Assembly: GCF_003664255.1 (NCBI RefSeq)
Contig: NZ_RCCV01000002.1
Location: 746,501 to 810,500, forward strand
Reading direction: 5' to 3'
DNA from: Micromonospora sp. M71_S20
GTDB lineage: Bacteria; Actinomycetota; Actinomycetes; Mycobacteriales; Micromonosporaceae
Length of the DNA: 64,000 nt
Part shown: in pieces, positions 43,935 to 52,812 of the stretch
How positions within the stretch are numbered: the first letter of the stretch is position 1
How the letters are laid out: each line of letters starts with the position of its first letter
Translations under genes and position numbers: made by a program
The notes under the pieces: model-generated
Told to the model about the DNA's origin: nothing
Databases searched by the model: none
Seen by the model: the letters and a program-made list of their open reading frames with translations, nothing else

Positions 43935-44666
43935 TCACCACGGGAAACGCGAGTCGGGCACCCGCGGCGGTGGGGGCACGCGCGGCGGCGGGGGCACGCT
44001 TCGGTACTTCGCCACCCGCACCTCCCACTGGCTGCGCCGCCGCATGGCGTCGCGGACCCTGCGGTCGCGGTAGAACGTCTCCGGCGGGCGGGCCAGCCCG
44101 TAGATGTCCGCCCACCACTCGCCCGGCTCCGGGTCGAGAATGGTGTCCAGGTGCGAGGGGTAGCGACGCCCCGCCCCGTCCCGGGTGTCCTGCCAGTCCC
44201 GCATCGGCTTCAGCACCCGACCGAACTCGTCGACGACGGCCAGCCGGAACCCGGCGACCCCGATGATGCGGCGCAGGAGCAGGATGCTCGGCACTAGCCG
44301 GCCCGCCTCGATCCGCCCGACGGTGGAATGGTTCACCCCCGCCCACCGGGCCAGTTCCCGCTGGCTGAGGCTGGCGTACCGCCGGACCGCCCGGACGATG
44401 CCCGCGGCCGGCCACGGGGTGTCGAACGGCTCGGTCAGCATCACGGACCGCTCCCGCGATTCCGCCGCCTGGTCGGAGCCCGCCGTCTGGTCGACGTTCG
44501 CCGGCCCGGCGGCACCCGACAGCCCGGCGGCACCCGACAGCCCGGCGGAGCCGGACGGCCCGGCGGGACCCGACGGCCCAGCGGGAGCGGACAACTGGTC
44601 GGAGCCAGGCAGTTGGTCGGAATCCTGGGACCGGTCACGTTCCGGTTCGACGGGAAGCTCGGTCAT
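43935..44666 (-). CDS. XRE-family transcriptional regulator with collagen-like N-terminal repeats
   Basis: About 243 residues from ATG 44666. A Gly/Ser/Ala/Pro stretch of five hexads (GPSGPA-like, residues about 26-55) precedes the HTH: RAVRRYASLSQRELARWAGVNHSTVGRIEAGR. A C-terminal region of about 110 residues follows (GFRLAVVDEFGRVLKP..., YPSHLDTILDP, WWADIYGL) of unknown role, ending in two PPPPRVP repeats. ATG 44441, just before the HTH, is a possible shorter start. Two identical 15-bp boxes upstream (44714 and 44733) may be its own operator. Confidence 0.8.
   Translation of the reverse strand: MTELPVEPERDRSQDSDQLPGSDQLSAPAGPSGPAGPSGSAGLSGAAGLSGAAGPANVDQTAGSDQAAESRERSVMLTEPFDTPWPAAGIVRAVRRYASLSQRELARWAGVNHSTVGRIEAGRLVPSILLLRRIIGVAGFRLAVVDEFGRVLKPMRDWQDTRDGAGRRYPSHLDTILDPEPGEWWADIYGLARPPETFYRDRRVRDAMRRRSQWEVRVAKYRSVPPPPRVPPPPRVPDSRFPW
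44503..44592 (-). repeat. Five tandem 18-bp coding repeats in the XRE gene
   Basis: Five 18-bp units, two of which are nearly identical, encode hexads of type GLSGAA or GPSGPA. Same 18-bp period as the linker repeat in the transglycosylase gene. Confidence 0.85.
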
Positions 44667-44713
44667 CCCGTCACGGTCCCGGCCGCGACGCCTCTCCCGC
44701 AATCCCGCCCGCT

Positions 44714-44747
44714 CCGCCTGTGGAAAACGCAGCCGCCTGTGGAAAAC
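44714..44747. repeat. Paired 15-bp direct repeats
   Basis: CCGCCTGTGGAAAAC occurs at 44714-44728 and 44733-44747, 19 bp start to start. It lies about 50-80 bp before the XRE start, a good position for an operator. The TGTGGAAAA core also resembles a weak DnaA box, but only two copies exist and no origin genes are near. Confidence 0.75.
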
Positions 44748-44956
44748 CAGCGACGGGTCCTGCCGCTACACCCGGGAAAGCTCTCCAGTAAGACGGTAAC
44801 GCTCCGTAACAGATGCAGTATCTCAGCCGTTCACTACCCTAAGTTAAGACAGCCTCGGTCCTGAAGAGGGCTGGACCACCGCCGATGACGTCGACAGCGC
44901 CGTGAACTGCTAATTCAGCGCTAAGACCTCTCGGGGCCACCCAACCCCCGCGCGCT

Positions 44957-45025
44957 CTTTGCTCTGCATTCCCATACGCACCAGGCACGCAGGGTTGCTG
45001 GTGCGTATCAGGATGCAGAGCAAAG
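44957..45025. repeat. Large palindrome with 27-bp arms
   Basis: The arms 44957-44983 (CTTTGCTCTGCATTCCCATA and seven more) and 44999-45025 pair at 24 of 27 positions around a 15-base loop. No gene ends close by: hemB ends 300 bp away on the other side and the XRE gene starts 290 bp away. The size and imperfect arms suit a palindromic mobile-type repeat or a structured small RNA better than a terminator. Confidence 0.85.
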
Positions 45026-45326
45026 CGTCCGAAGGGCGGCGGCATCCGGCACACAGGGCGACTACTCAGCGTTATGGATGAGCGCCTGCTGCTGACGTGC
45101 GAGGCGGGCGCCTGCTCGAAGCCGTGACCAGCGCCGATGCCCGTGTATGCCAGCGACGACGACAGCACCAGCATCAGCACCAGCCCCTCGACCTGGACGA
45201 CGAGCGGGCAGGTGAGGATCCGGCGAGTGCCCGGGAGGGGCGACGGAGGAGGCGGCCCGCTGTCGTCCCCGGTCGGCGCCGGCACCATCCCCACGAAGGG
45301 GCCGGACCAGGCCAGGCCAGGCCAGG

Positions 45327-46310
45327 TCAGTAGCGCTGGCGGAGGAGTCCGGCGGCCTCGACCGCCCAGTAGGTGAGGATGATCTGCGCGCCGGCCCGAC
45401 GGATCGAGGTCAGCGTCTCCATCATCACCCGCTCCCGGTCGATCCAGCCGTTGGCGGCGGCCGCCTCGACCATCGCGTACTCGCCGGAGACCTGGTAGGC
45501 GGCGACCGGGACGTCCACCGCCGCGCGGACCGCCGACACCACGTCGAGGTACGGCAGCGCCGGCTTGACCATCACCATGTCGGCGCCCTCGGCGACGTCC
45601 AACTCGACCTCGCGCAGCGACTCCCGCAGGTTGGCGGGGTCCTGCTGGTAAGCGCGGCGGTCGCCCTCCAGGGCCGACTCCACCGCGTCCCGGAACGGGC
45701 CGAAGAAGGCCGAGGCGTACTTGACGGCGTACGCCAGCACGGCCACGTCCTGGTGGCCCGCGGCGTCGAGCGCCCGGCGTACCACGGCGACCTGGCCGTC
45801 CATCATCCCGGACGGCCCGACCACACCGACCCCGGCGGCGGCCTGGGCGACCGCCATCTCGGCGTACGCCTCCAGCGTGGCGTCGTTGTCGACGCTCCCG
45901 TCGGGGGCCAGCAGGCCGCAGTGCCCGTGCGAGGTGAACTCGTCCAGGCAGAGGTCGCTCATCACCACCGTGGCGTCGCCCACCTCGGCCACGACGTCGC
46001 GGATCGCGACGTTGAGGATGCCGTTCGGGTCGATCCCGCCGGACCCGGTGGGGTCCCGCCGCTCCGGCACGCCGAAGAGCATGATGCCGCCGACGCCCGC
46101 CTGGACCGCCTCGGCCGCGGCCTTGCGGAGCGAGTCCCGGGAGTGCTGGAGCACCCCCGGGAGCGACGCGATCGCCCGCGGTTCCGTCAGCCCCTCCTTG
46201 ACGAACATCGGCACGACCAGCTCGGCCGGGTCGACACGGGTCTCGGAGACCAGCCGCCGGATGGCCGCGTTGCGGCGCAGCCGACGGGGCCGGATCTCGG
46301 GGTACGGCAT
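45327..46310 (-). CDS. hemB: Delta-aminolevulinic acid dehydratase (porphobilinogen synthase)
   Basis: A 327-residue cytosolic enzyme joining two 5-aminolevulinates to porphobilinogen. The Schiff-base lysines are in YAVKYASAF and [11 protein letters not shown]. The metal region [15 protein letters not shown] has two of the three zinc Cys positions, hinting at a zinc- or mixed-metal form. ATG 46310 with AGGAGG seven bases upstream. Lies 19 bp after hemD, so last gene of the rex-hemACDB operon. Confidence 0.95.
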   Translation of the reverse strand: MPYPEIRPRRLRRNAAIRRLVSETRVDPAELVVPMFVKEGLTEPRAIASLPGVLQHSRDSLRKAAAEAVQAGVGGIMLFGVPERRDPTGSGGIDPNGILNVAIRDVVAEVGDATVVMSDLCLDEFTSHGHCGLLAPDGSVDNDATLEAYAEMAVAQAAAGVGVVGPSGMMDGQVAVVRRALDAAGHQDVAVLAYAVKYASAFFGPFRDAVESALEGDRRAYQQDPANLRESLREVELDVAEGADMVMVKPALPYLDVVSAVRAAVDVPVAAYQVSGEYAMVEAAAANGWIDRERVMMETLTSIRRAGAQIILTYWAVEAAGLLRQRY

Positions 46311-46329
46311 CACGGACCTCCTGCTACGA

Positions 46330-47910
46330 CTACCGGAACCTCAGGGCGGTCGGCCCCTGCACTTTCGAGCCACGACGCTGCTTCGCCGGCATGGCGGCGA
46401 GCTTCTCGCGCAGCTCGACGGCGTAGGCGGCGAGCGCCTCCACCAGATCGGGGACCGAGGCGTGCGGCGGCTGGACGTCGACCCGAAGGCCGAACTCCGT
46501 CGCGGTCTCCGCTGTCTTGGGCCCGATCACTGCAACGACGGTACGGGCGTGCGGCTTCCCCGCAATACCCACCAGATTGCGCACCGTCGAGCTGGACGTG
46601 AAGAGCACCGCGTCGAAGCCACCCGACTTGATCGCGTCCCGGATCTCGGCGGGCGGCGGGGCGGCCCGGACCGTCCGGTAGGCGGTCACGTCGTCGACCT
46701 CCCAGCCGCGCTCGGTGAGCCCGGCGGCGAGGGTCTCGGTGGCGATGTCGGCGCGCGGCAGCAGCACCCGACCGACCGGGTCGAGGATCTCGTCGTGCGG
46801 CGAGAACTCGGCGAGCAGCCCCTCGGAGGACTGCTCCCCGGACGGGATCAGCTCGGGCTGGATGCCGAACGCGCGGACGGCGTCGGCGGTCGCCTCACCG
46901 ATACACGCGATCTTGACGCCGCCGAAGTGCCGGGCGTCGAGGCCGTGCTCGGCGAACTTCTCCCAGACCGCGCGGACCGCGTTGACGGAGGTGAAGATCA
47001 CCCAGGCGTACCGGCCGTCGACCAGGCCCTTGACCGCCCGCTCCATCTGGGCCGGGGTCCGCGGCGGCTCGACCGCGATGGTCGGCACCTCGCAGGGGAT
47101 GGCCCCGTACGCGCGCAGCCGCGCGCTCATCACGCCGGCCTGCTCCTTGGTGCGGGGCACGAGGACCTTCCAGCCGTACAGCGGCCGGTTCTCCCACCAG
47201 CTCAGCTTGTCCCGCTGGCCGACGCCCTCGCCGACGGTGAGGACCACCCGGCCGGTGAAGCCGAGCGCCGCCGCGACGAACGAGTCGACGGTCGAGGTGG
47301 TGGTGTACTGCGTCTCGCCGGTGCCGTCGCCGGTCACCCCGACGCCGGTGGTGCCGTCCACCCCGGCCGCGAGCAGCCCGTCGCGGATCGCGGCGAGGTC
47401 ACCGGCGTCCACGGCCAGGGCCAGCGAGCCCCGCCCGACGGCCGCGGCCAGCGCGTCGAAGTCCAGCGCGCTGACGTCCTCGACGTCGGCCGCCGTCCGT
47501 ACGCCCGGCAGCGGCACGCCCGCGTAGGTCGCCACCCCCTCGGCCTGGCCAACGCCGGGGACCACCTCGAAGTGCGCGGCGGTCCGCGCGACCGCCTGCA
47601 CCTCCTTGACGACCGACTCGTGGCCGAACGGGTCGCCGGCGACCAGGTGCACCGCGTTCAGCCCGGAACGGGCCGCCGAGATCAGCACCTTCGCCACGTC
47701 ACCCGGCGCGCCCTCCGCCGGGGTGAACTGAGCGTCCTCCCTGGCCTGGGCGCGGACGGCGTCGAGCAGCGACTCGGGGACTCCCCGGTCGTACACCACC
47801 TGGTCGGCGTCGACCAGGGCGTCGTGCGCCCGGCGGGTCAGCAGGCCCGGGTCGCCGGGACCGGCCCCGACGAAGGCGATGCGGCCTACGGGCTTACGGG
47901 TGCGGGTCAT
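46330..47910 (-). CDS. hemD: Uroporphyrinogen-III synthase fused to a degenerate C-methyltransferase domain
   Basis: A 526-residue fusion. The N-terminal SUMT-like half (residues 1-250) has [11 protein letters not shown] and AGDPFG, but the normal GDPFVFGRG loop and the T/S-A and HR residues of PGITSA...PLTHR are replaced ([16 protein letters not shown]). The C-terminal HEM4 half (about 265-505) has [32 protein letters not shown] and [11 protein letters not shown] and should close hydroxymethylbilane to uroporphyrinogen III. ATG overlaps hemC's stop by 4 bp. Confidence 0.9.
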   Translation of the reverse strand: MTRTRKPVGRIAFVGAGPGDPGLLTRRAHDALVDADQVVYDRGVPESLLDAVRAQAREDAQFTPAEGAPGDVAKVLISAARSGLNAVHLVAGDPFGHESVVKEVQAVARTAAHFEVVPGVGQAEGVATYAGVPLPGVRTAADVEDVSALDFDALAAAVGRGSLALAVDAGDLAAIRDGLLAAGVDGTTGVGVTGDGTGETQYTTTSTVDSFVAAALGFTGRVVLTVGEGVGQRDKLSWWENRPLYGWKVLVPRTKEQAGVMSARLRAYGAIPCEVPTIAVEPPRTPAQMERAVKGLVDGRYAWVIFTSVNAVRAVWEKFAEHGLDARHFGGVKIACIGEATADAVRAFGIQPELIPSGEQSSEGLLAEFSPHDEILDPVGRVLLPRADIATETLAAGLTERGWEVDDVTAYRTVRAAPPPAEIRDAIKSGGFDAVLFTSSSTVRNLVGIAGKPHARTVVAVIGPKTAETATEFGLRVDVQPPHASVPDLVEALAAYAVELREKLAAMPAKQRRGSKVQGPTALRFR

Positions 47911-48902
47911 TCTGTGCTCCCAAATTGCTGGGTCCCCGGGCCGGCGTGTCCATCGTGGCCGAGGATCGAGTCGGCGCCGAGGTCGAGGAGTTCGGCGGCG
48001 AGTGCCTTGCCGATCTCCGCCGCGTCGGCGAGCGTTCCGGTGCGGGACAGCCGGAGGTCTCTCGTACCGTCCGGACTGATCACCGCCCCGCGCAGATAGA
48101 TCTCCTGGACGACATCGCCCTCGGCACCCGAGCCGGTTGGCTCGCCTTCGGCGACGACGGCGTAGGCGGCGACCGGAGCGGAGCATCCGGCCTCCAGGGT
48201 GGCCAGCAGCGCCCGTTCCGCGGTGACCGCGGCGTGGGACGGTGCGTGGTCGAGCACGGCGAGCAGCTCGACCAGGTCCGTGTCGTCGGCCCGGCACTCC
48301 ACCGCCAGCGCGCCCTGGGCGGGCGCGGGCAGCATCAGCATCGGGTCGAGCGTCTCGGTGATCGCGTCGGTACGCCCGATCCGGGCCAGCCCGGCCCGGG
48401 CCAGGACGACCGCGTCGAGGTCGGCCTCCGGGCCGAGCACCCGCGCGAGGCGACTGTCGACGTTGCCGCGGATCGGGGTGACCTCCAGCTGCATCCCGAG
48501 GGCGTGCAGCTGGGCGATGCGGCGCAGCGCGCCCGTGCCCACGGTCGCGCCGGAGGGCAGTTCGGTGAGCGTCCGGCCGTCCCGGGCGACCAGCGCGTCC
48601 CGCGGGTCCTGCCGCGTCGGCACCGCCGCGATGTGCAGCCCGGCCGCCGCCGCGGTGGGCAGGTCCTTGTAGGAGTGCACCGCGAAGTCGATGGTGCCGG
48701 CGGTCAGCGCGTCGCGCAGGGCCGAGACGAAGACACCGACGCCGAGCCGGTGCACCGGCGCGGACGAGCGGTCGCCGGCGGTGACCACCTCGACCAGCTC
48801 GACGGGCCGGCCGGTGGCGGCGGTCAGGGCCTCGGCGACGTGGCCGGACTGGGCCATCGCCAGCTTGCTGCCCCGGGTACCGAGGCGCAGGGGCGTGCTC
48901 AT
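47907..48902 (-). CDS. hemC: Porphobilinogen deaminase (hydroxymethylbilane synthase)
   Basis: A 331-residue enzyme assembling four porphobilinogens. It has LRLGTRGSKLAMAQ, FAVHSYKDLPT (catalytic Asp region), GTGALRRIAQL and the dipyrromethane-cofactor Cys in LEAGCSAPVAAYA. Usual length. ATG 48902 overlaps hemA's stop by 4 bp. Confidence 0.95.
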   Translation of the reverse strand: MSTPLRLGTRGSKLAMAQSGHVAEALTAATGRPVELVEVVTAGDRSSAPVHRLGVGVFVSALRDALTAGTIDFAVHSYKDLPTAAAAGLHIAAVPTRQDPRDALVARDGRTLTELPSGATVGTGALRRIAQLHALGMQLEVTPIRGNVDSRLARVLGPEADLDAVVLARAGLARIGRTDAITETLDPMLMLPAPAQGALAVECRADDTDLVELLAVLDHAPSHAAVTAERALLATLEAGCSAPVAAYAVVAEGEPTGSGAEGDVVQEIYLRGAVISPDGTRDLRLSRTGTLADAAEIGKALAAELLDLGADSILGHDGHAGPGTQQFGSTE

Positions 48903-50320
48903 CGCTCACCTCCGATGGGCGGGACGTCGGCGGAACCCGTCGACGGTGGAATGTCGGCGTGACCGACGGGCGGCGGGACGTCGGCGAGGCCGAACGGCGG
49001 CGCGGCGTCGCCGGCCACGATGTCGGGAACGTTGTCGACCGGGGACGTCTGCGGCACCTGGAGGTCGAACAGCTCGCGCAGCAGGGCCGCGTACTGGTCG
49101 CCGCCGGGTTCGGCCGCCAGCTGGCGCACCCGCACGGTCGGCTGGTGCAGCAGCCGCTGCACGACCCGGTGCACCGTCCGGGCCACCTCGGCGCGCTGGT
49201 CGTCGGTGAGGTCCGGGCGGCGCTGGGCGAGCCGGCGCAGCTCGGCGCCGACCACGTCGTCGGCGCGGCCCCGCAGGGCGGCCACCGTGGGCGCCACGTC
49301 GGCGCCGCGCAGCCAGGTGAGGAAGGCGTCGACCTCGCCGGCCACGATCCGCTCGACGGCGGCGGCGTCGGCGGCGGCGGGCCCGTCGGCGAGCAGCGTC
49401 GCCATCCGGTCGATGTCGATGACCTCGACGCCGGGCAGCTCGGCGACGCCGGCCTCCACGTCGCGCGGCACGGCCAGGTCGAGCAGGACCAGCGGCCCCC
49501 GGCCGGGGTCGCGCCGGGCGAGCGCCCGGGTCACCACGTCACGGGTGAGGACCGCTTCGGTGGCCGCGGTGGCGGCCACTACGATGTCCACTGTGGAGAG
49601 AACGGTGGTCAGCTCCGCCATCGGTGTCGCACTGGCCCCGTACGCCTCGGCCAGCCGGACGGCCCGGTCGGCGCCCCGGTTGGTGACCGTGAGCGGCCCG
49701 GCGCCCAGCCGGGACAGCGTGGCGACGCCCAGCGAGCCCATCGCGCCCGCGCCGACCACCAGCGCGGGACGGCCGGCGAGGTCGCCGTCGAGGTGCCCGG
49801 CGGCCAGCTCCAGCGCGGCGGTCACCACGCTCTGGCCGGCCCGGTCGATCCCGGTCTCGGCGTGCGCCCGCTTGCCGACCCGCAGCGCCTGCTGCATCAG
49901 CTCGTGCAGCAGCCGCCCGGCGCTGTCGGCCCCGGTCGCGGAATGGTAGGCGTCGCGGAGCTGGCCGAGGATCTGCGCCTCGCCGACCACCATCGAGTCG
50001 AGCCCGGCGGCGACCCGGAAGACGTGGTCCACGGCAGCGGCGTCGAAGTGCACGTAGAGGTGGTTGGCGAGCGCGGCGGGCTGGCAGCCGGCCTGCTCGG
50101 CCAGCACGGCGCAGATGTCGCCGAGGCCGCCGTGGAAACCGGACACGGCGGCGTAGATCTCCACCCGGTTGCAGGTGGAGACGAGCACGGCCTCGGTCAC
50201 GTACGGCTGGGCGACCAGGCGGTCCAGGGTGCGGGTGAGGTCCGCGGGGCCGACCGCGAGCTGCTCCAGCGTGGCGACGGGAGCGGTGCGGTAGGACGCG
50301 CCGACGACGAGCAGTTTCAC
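48899..50320 (-). CDS. hemA: Glutamyl-tRNA reductase
   Basis: A 473-residue enzyme reducing Glu-tRNA to glutamate-1-semialdehyde with NADPH, the entry step to heme. Catalytic Cys is in VSTCNRVEIY near residue 50; GEAQILGQLRDAY, VVGAGAMGSLGV (NADPH site) and the C-terminal dimerisation helix follow. GTG start at 50320 with AGGAGG nine bases before, overlapping the rex stop by 4 bp. The tail (VPPPVGHADIPPS...) is Pro-rich and longer than usual. Confidence 0.95.
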   Translation of the reverse strand: MKLLVVGASYRTAPVATLEQLAVGPADLTRTLDRLVAQPYVTEAVLVSTCNRVEIYAAVSGFHGGLGDICAVLAEQAGCQPAALANHLYVHFDAAAVDHVFRVAAGLDSMVVGEAQILGQLRDAYHSATGADSAGRLLHELMQQALRVGKRAHAETGIDRAGQSVVTAALELAAGHLDGDLAGRPALVVGAGAMGSLGVATLSRLGAGPLTVTNRGADRAVRLAEAYGASATPMAELTTVLSTVDIVVAATAATEAVLTRDVVTRALARRDPGRGPLVLLDLAVPRDVEAGVAELPGVEVIDIDRMATLLADGPAAADAAAVERIVAGEVDAFLTWLRGADVAPTVAALRGRADDVVGAELRRLAQRRPDLTDDQRAEVARTVHRVVQRLLHQPTVRVRQLAAEPGGDQYAALLRELFDLQVPQTSPVDNVPDIVAGDAAPPFGLADVPPPVGHADIPPSTGSADVPPIGGER

Positions 50321-51087
50321 GTGCCTATCGCCTCCTGCGGGTCGGTGACGGCGAGCCCCCCGGGCAGGGCGGTGAGGGCGGACCCACCGGTGGCGGGCAG
50401 CGCGGTCAGCGATGCCTTGCGGTGCTCGTGGAAGGACAGGATCTGCAGCTCGATCGCGAGGTCGACCTTGCGCACGTCGACCCCCTCCGGGACCGAGAGT
50501 ACGCACGGGGCGAAGTTCAGGATGCTCGTCACACCGACGGCCACGAGCTGGTCCGCCACCGCCTGGGCGGCCGGGGCCGGGGTGGCGATCACGCCGATGG
50601 CGATGGCCTCCTCGACGGCGACCCGGGGCAGCTCGTCGATGTGCCGGACGACCAGCCCGTTGATCTCCTCGCCGACCCGTGCGGGGTCGGCGTCGAAGAG
50701 GGCGGCGATCCGGAAGCCACGGCTGGCGAAGCCGTCGTAGCCGGCGAGGGCGTGACCGAGATTACCCACGCCGACCAGGGCGACGGCCCGCCGCTGGGTG
50801 AGCCCGAGCACGTACTCGATCTGGTCGACCAGCAGCGCCACGTCGTAGCCGACGCCACGGGTCCCGTACGAGCCGAGGTGTGAGAGGTCCTTGCGGAGCT
50901 TCGCGGAGTTCACGCCGGCGGCGCTGGCCAGACCCTCGCTGGACACGGTCTCGTGGCCGGTTTCGGCGAGGTTGTGCAGGGCACGGAGGTATTCCGGGAG
51001 CCGCGCGACGGTCGCCTCCGGCAGATCCGGGAGCGCCGGTACGGCACCGGCGCGGCCGGGCGCGCCAGGGTGACGGTGCTGACTCAT
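50317..51087 (-). CDS. rex: Redox-sensing transcriptional repressor Rex
   Basis: A 256-residue NADH/NAD+ sensor. The winged helix (ARLPEYLRALHNLAETGHETVS, SAKLRKDLSHLGSYGTRGVGY) precedes a Rossmann domain with VGVGNLGHALA. NADH would release it from DNA. ATG 51087 with GGAG upstream. First gene of the heme operon; in Streptomyces Rex likewise controls rex-hemACD. An operator matching TTGTGAAN4TTCACAA lies at 51207-51224. Confidence 0.95.
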   Translation of the reverse strand: MSQHRHPGAPGRAGAVPALPDLPEATVARLPEYLRALHNLAETGHETVSSEGLASAAGVNSAKLRKDLSHLGSYGTRGVGYDVALLVDQIEYVLGLTQRRAVALVGVGNLGHALAGYDGFASRGFRIAALFDADPARVGEEINGLVVRHIDELPRVAVEEAIAIGVIATPAPAAQAVADQLVAVGVTSILNFAPCVLSVPEGVDVRKVDLAIELQILSFHEHRKASLTALPATGGSALTALPGGLAVTDPQEAIGT

Positions 51088-51486
51088 GAGACTCCGTGCG
51101 GTGCGATCCTCGGCCAACTCGTGCGGCGGGCCGTTTCGGGATCCCCGCTGGCGACCGAGATTGCCGGCTGTGCTAGCAGGGCGCGTCGGAACTACAGAGT
51201 AGGCGCTTGTGAAGGCGTGCACAAATCGCGATCTTGAAAGCTCGCGACCCGGCTTCACCAGCCCCTCCATTCCGCAAGATCGATCCGGTGGCCGCCGCCG
51301 GCCGCCGCCCGGCCTCCGGGCGACGCCGATGGCGCCGGCGCGCCGATTATTGCTCAATTAAGACTTCTCTGACCAATCACGCGGCCCACGGCTCGCCCAC
51401 GATCCGGTCACGGTAGGGCCAGCCCTACGCCGGAGAGGCGGGCCGACGGGATGGGTCGGCTACCCCGCGCTGCCTAGCCTCTTGAC
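51088..51486. other. Divergent intergenic region upstream of rex
   Basis: About 400 bp between rex and the divergent histidine kinase. Contains the Rex operator and promoter (51201-51224). CGATCTTG (51229-51236) and CAAGATCG (51275-51282) form a further 8-bp inverted repeat. AT-richer sequence (51340-51380, ATTATTGCTCAATTAAGACTT) may hold the kinase promoter. No gene seen. Confidence 0.5.
51207..51224 (-). promoter_or_regulatory. Rex operator (ROP) overlapping the rex-hem promoter
   Basis: TTGTGAAGGCGTGCACAA matches the Rex consensus TTGTGAANNNNTTCACAA at 13 of 14 fixed positions. Read on the minus strand, TTGTGC (51224-51219) and TACTCT (51201-51196), 17 bp apart, look like a -35/-10 pair, so the operator covers the -35 box. 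That gives autoregulation and NADH control of heme genes. Confidence 0.85.
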
Positions 51487-52788
51487 ATGACCGCCGTACC
51501 CGTCGCCGCCGATCAGCCCGTGCCGGCGCCGACCATCTCCCGACAGCTCCTGCTGGACTCCGGCTACGTGCTGCTGGGCCTCCCGCTGGCCCTGGCCAGC
51601 TTCGTCGTCCTGCTGGTCGGCCTGGCTGCCGGGCTGGGGCTGGTCGTGACGGTGATCGGCCTGCCGATCCTCAGCGGCACCCTCTACGCCGCCCGGGGCC
51701 TCGCCGACATCGAGCGCCTCCGCCTCCCCACCGTGCTCCACCAGGCCCGGATCCGCCCCCAGTACCGGCTCCCCGAGCCCGGCGCGAGCGCCTGGCGGCG
51801 GATCTTCGTGCCGATGGGGGACGCGCAGTCCTGGCTCGACCTGGCGCACGGCATCCTCAAGCTGATCGTGGCCATCGTCACCTTCGTGGTCACGCTGGTC
51901 TGGTGGGCCGGCGCCGTCGCCGGCACCCTCTACTGGGCGTACGACTGGACGCTGCCGCACGGCGACCCGGAGGACGTCGGCCTCCCCCAGCTCCTCGGCC
52001 TCGGCGATTCGACCGTCGCCCGGATCGGGCTGCACACCGCGATCGGGCTGTTCTTCCTGATCACCCTGCCGATCGTGGCCCGGGGCTGCGCGCTGCTCCA
52101 GGCCGGCTTCGGTCGGGCTCTGCTCACGGGCGTGGCCGAGATGCGCAACCGGATCACCGTGCTGGAGGAACAGAAGCGGGCCGCCGTCTCCGCCGAGGCG
52201 AGCGCGCTGCGCCGGCTGGAGCGGGACATCCACGACGGCCCGCAGCAGCGCCTGGTCCGGCTCGCGATGGACCTCAGCCGGGCCCGCCAGCAGCTCGCCA
52301 CCGACCCGCAGGCCGCCGGGCGCACCCTGGACGAGGCGGTCACCCAGACCCGGGAGACGCTCGCCGAGCTGCGCGCCCTGTCCCGGGGCATCGCGCCGCC
52401 GATCCTGGTCGACCGGGGACTGCCCAGCGCCCTGGCGGCACTGGCCGGGCGCGGCCTGATCCCGATCGAGCTGCGGGTGGACCCGGAACTGGCCAGCCCG
52501 GCCGGCCGGCTCGACCCGGCGGTGGAGAGCACCGCCTACTTCGTGGTGTCCGAGGCGCTGACCAACGTCGCCAAGCACAGTCGGGCGACGGAGTGCCAGG
52601 TCACCGTGGCCCGGCACGACGGGCGGCTGGAGGTCGACGTCGACGACGACGGGCAGGGCGGCGCCCACCTGGCCAAGGGGCACGGGCTGGTCGGCATAGC
52701 CGACCGGGTCCGCGCCGCCGGCGGCCGGCTCTCCGTGGTCAGCCCGGCCGGCGGGCCCACCAAGATCCGCGCGGAACTCCCGCTGTGA
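51487..52788 (+). CDS. Sensor histidine kinase (HisKA_3 type)
   Basis: A 433-residue membrane kinase. About four hydrophobic segments form an N-terminal sensor domain (LLGLPLALASFVVLLVGLAA to the helix near 205). The phospho-His is in LERDIHDGPQQRLV and the ATPase has VSEALTNVAKHS and VDVDDDGQGGA, GHGLVGIADRV. Pairs with the next gene, 24 bp downstream. The sensor region resembles putative membrane-stress sensors; signal unknown. Confidence 0.9.
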   Translation: MTAVPVAADQPVPAPTISRQLLLDSGYVLLGLPLALASFVVLLVGLAAGLGLVVTVIGLPILSGTLYAARGLADIERLRLPTVLHQARIRPQYRLPEPGASAWRRIFVPMGDAQSWLDLAHGILKLIVAIVTFVVTLVWWAGAVAGTLYWAYDWTLPHGDPEDVGLPQLLGLGDSTVARIGLHTAIGLFFLITLPIVARGCALLQAGFGRALLTGVAEMRNRITVLEEQKRAAVSAEASALRRLERDIHDGPQQRLVRLAMDLSRARQQLATDPQAAGRTLDEAVTQTRETLAELRALSRGIAPPILVDRGLPSALAALAGRGLIPIELRVDPELASPAGRLDPAVESTAYFVVSEALTNVAKHSRATECQVTVARHDGRLEVDVDDDGQGGAHLAKGHGLVGIADRVRAAGGRLSVVSPAGGPTKIRAELPL

Positions 52789-52812
52789 GCCGTACGTGGT
52801 AGACAACAGGAC

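Larger units (their letters stand above)
44667..45326. other. 660-bp non-coding region with repeats and a large palindrome
   Basis: Between the XRE regulator and hemB end. It holds paired CCGCCTGTGGAAAAC boxes (44714-44747), an AT-richer stretch (44790-44850) and the large palindrome 44957-45025. The hemB side ends in three copies of CCAGG-type short repeats (about 45308-45328). Short reading frames at 45097-45376 have no ribosome site or convincing codon use. GC content dips clearly below the local average around 44800-45080. Confidence 0.6.

Noticed and set aside
40549..44415. A 1288-codon open frame on the minus strand
   Set aside because: It mirrors the ExeM nuclease gene, which has a signal peptide, clear domains and a good ribosome site.
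44714..44747. TGTGGAAAA boxes as part of a replication origin
   Set aside because: Only two copies exist and no dnaA, dnaN or AT-rich unwinding region is nearby.
45097..45376. Two short overlapping reading frames as small genes
   Set aside because: No ribosome site, odd composition (repeated STSISTS and QHQHQH) and they run into hemB antisense.
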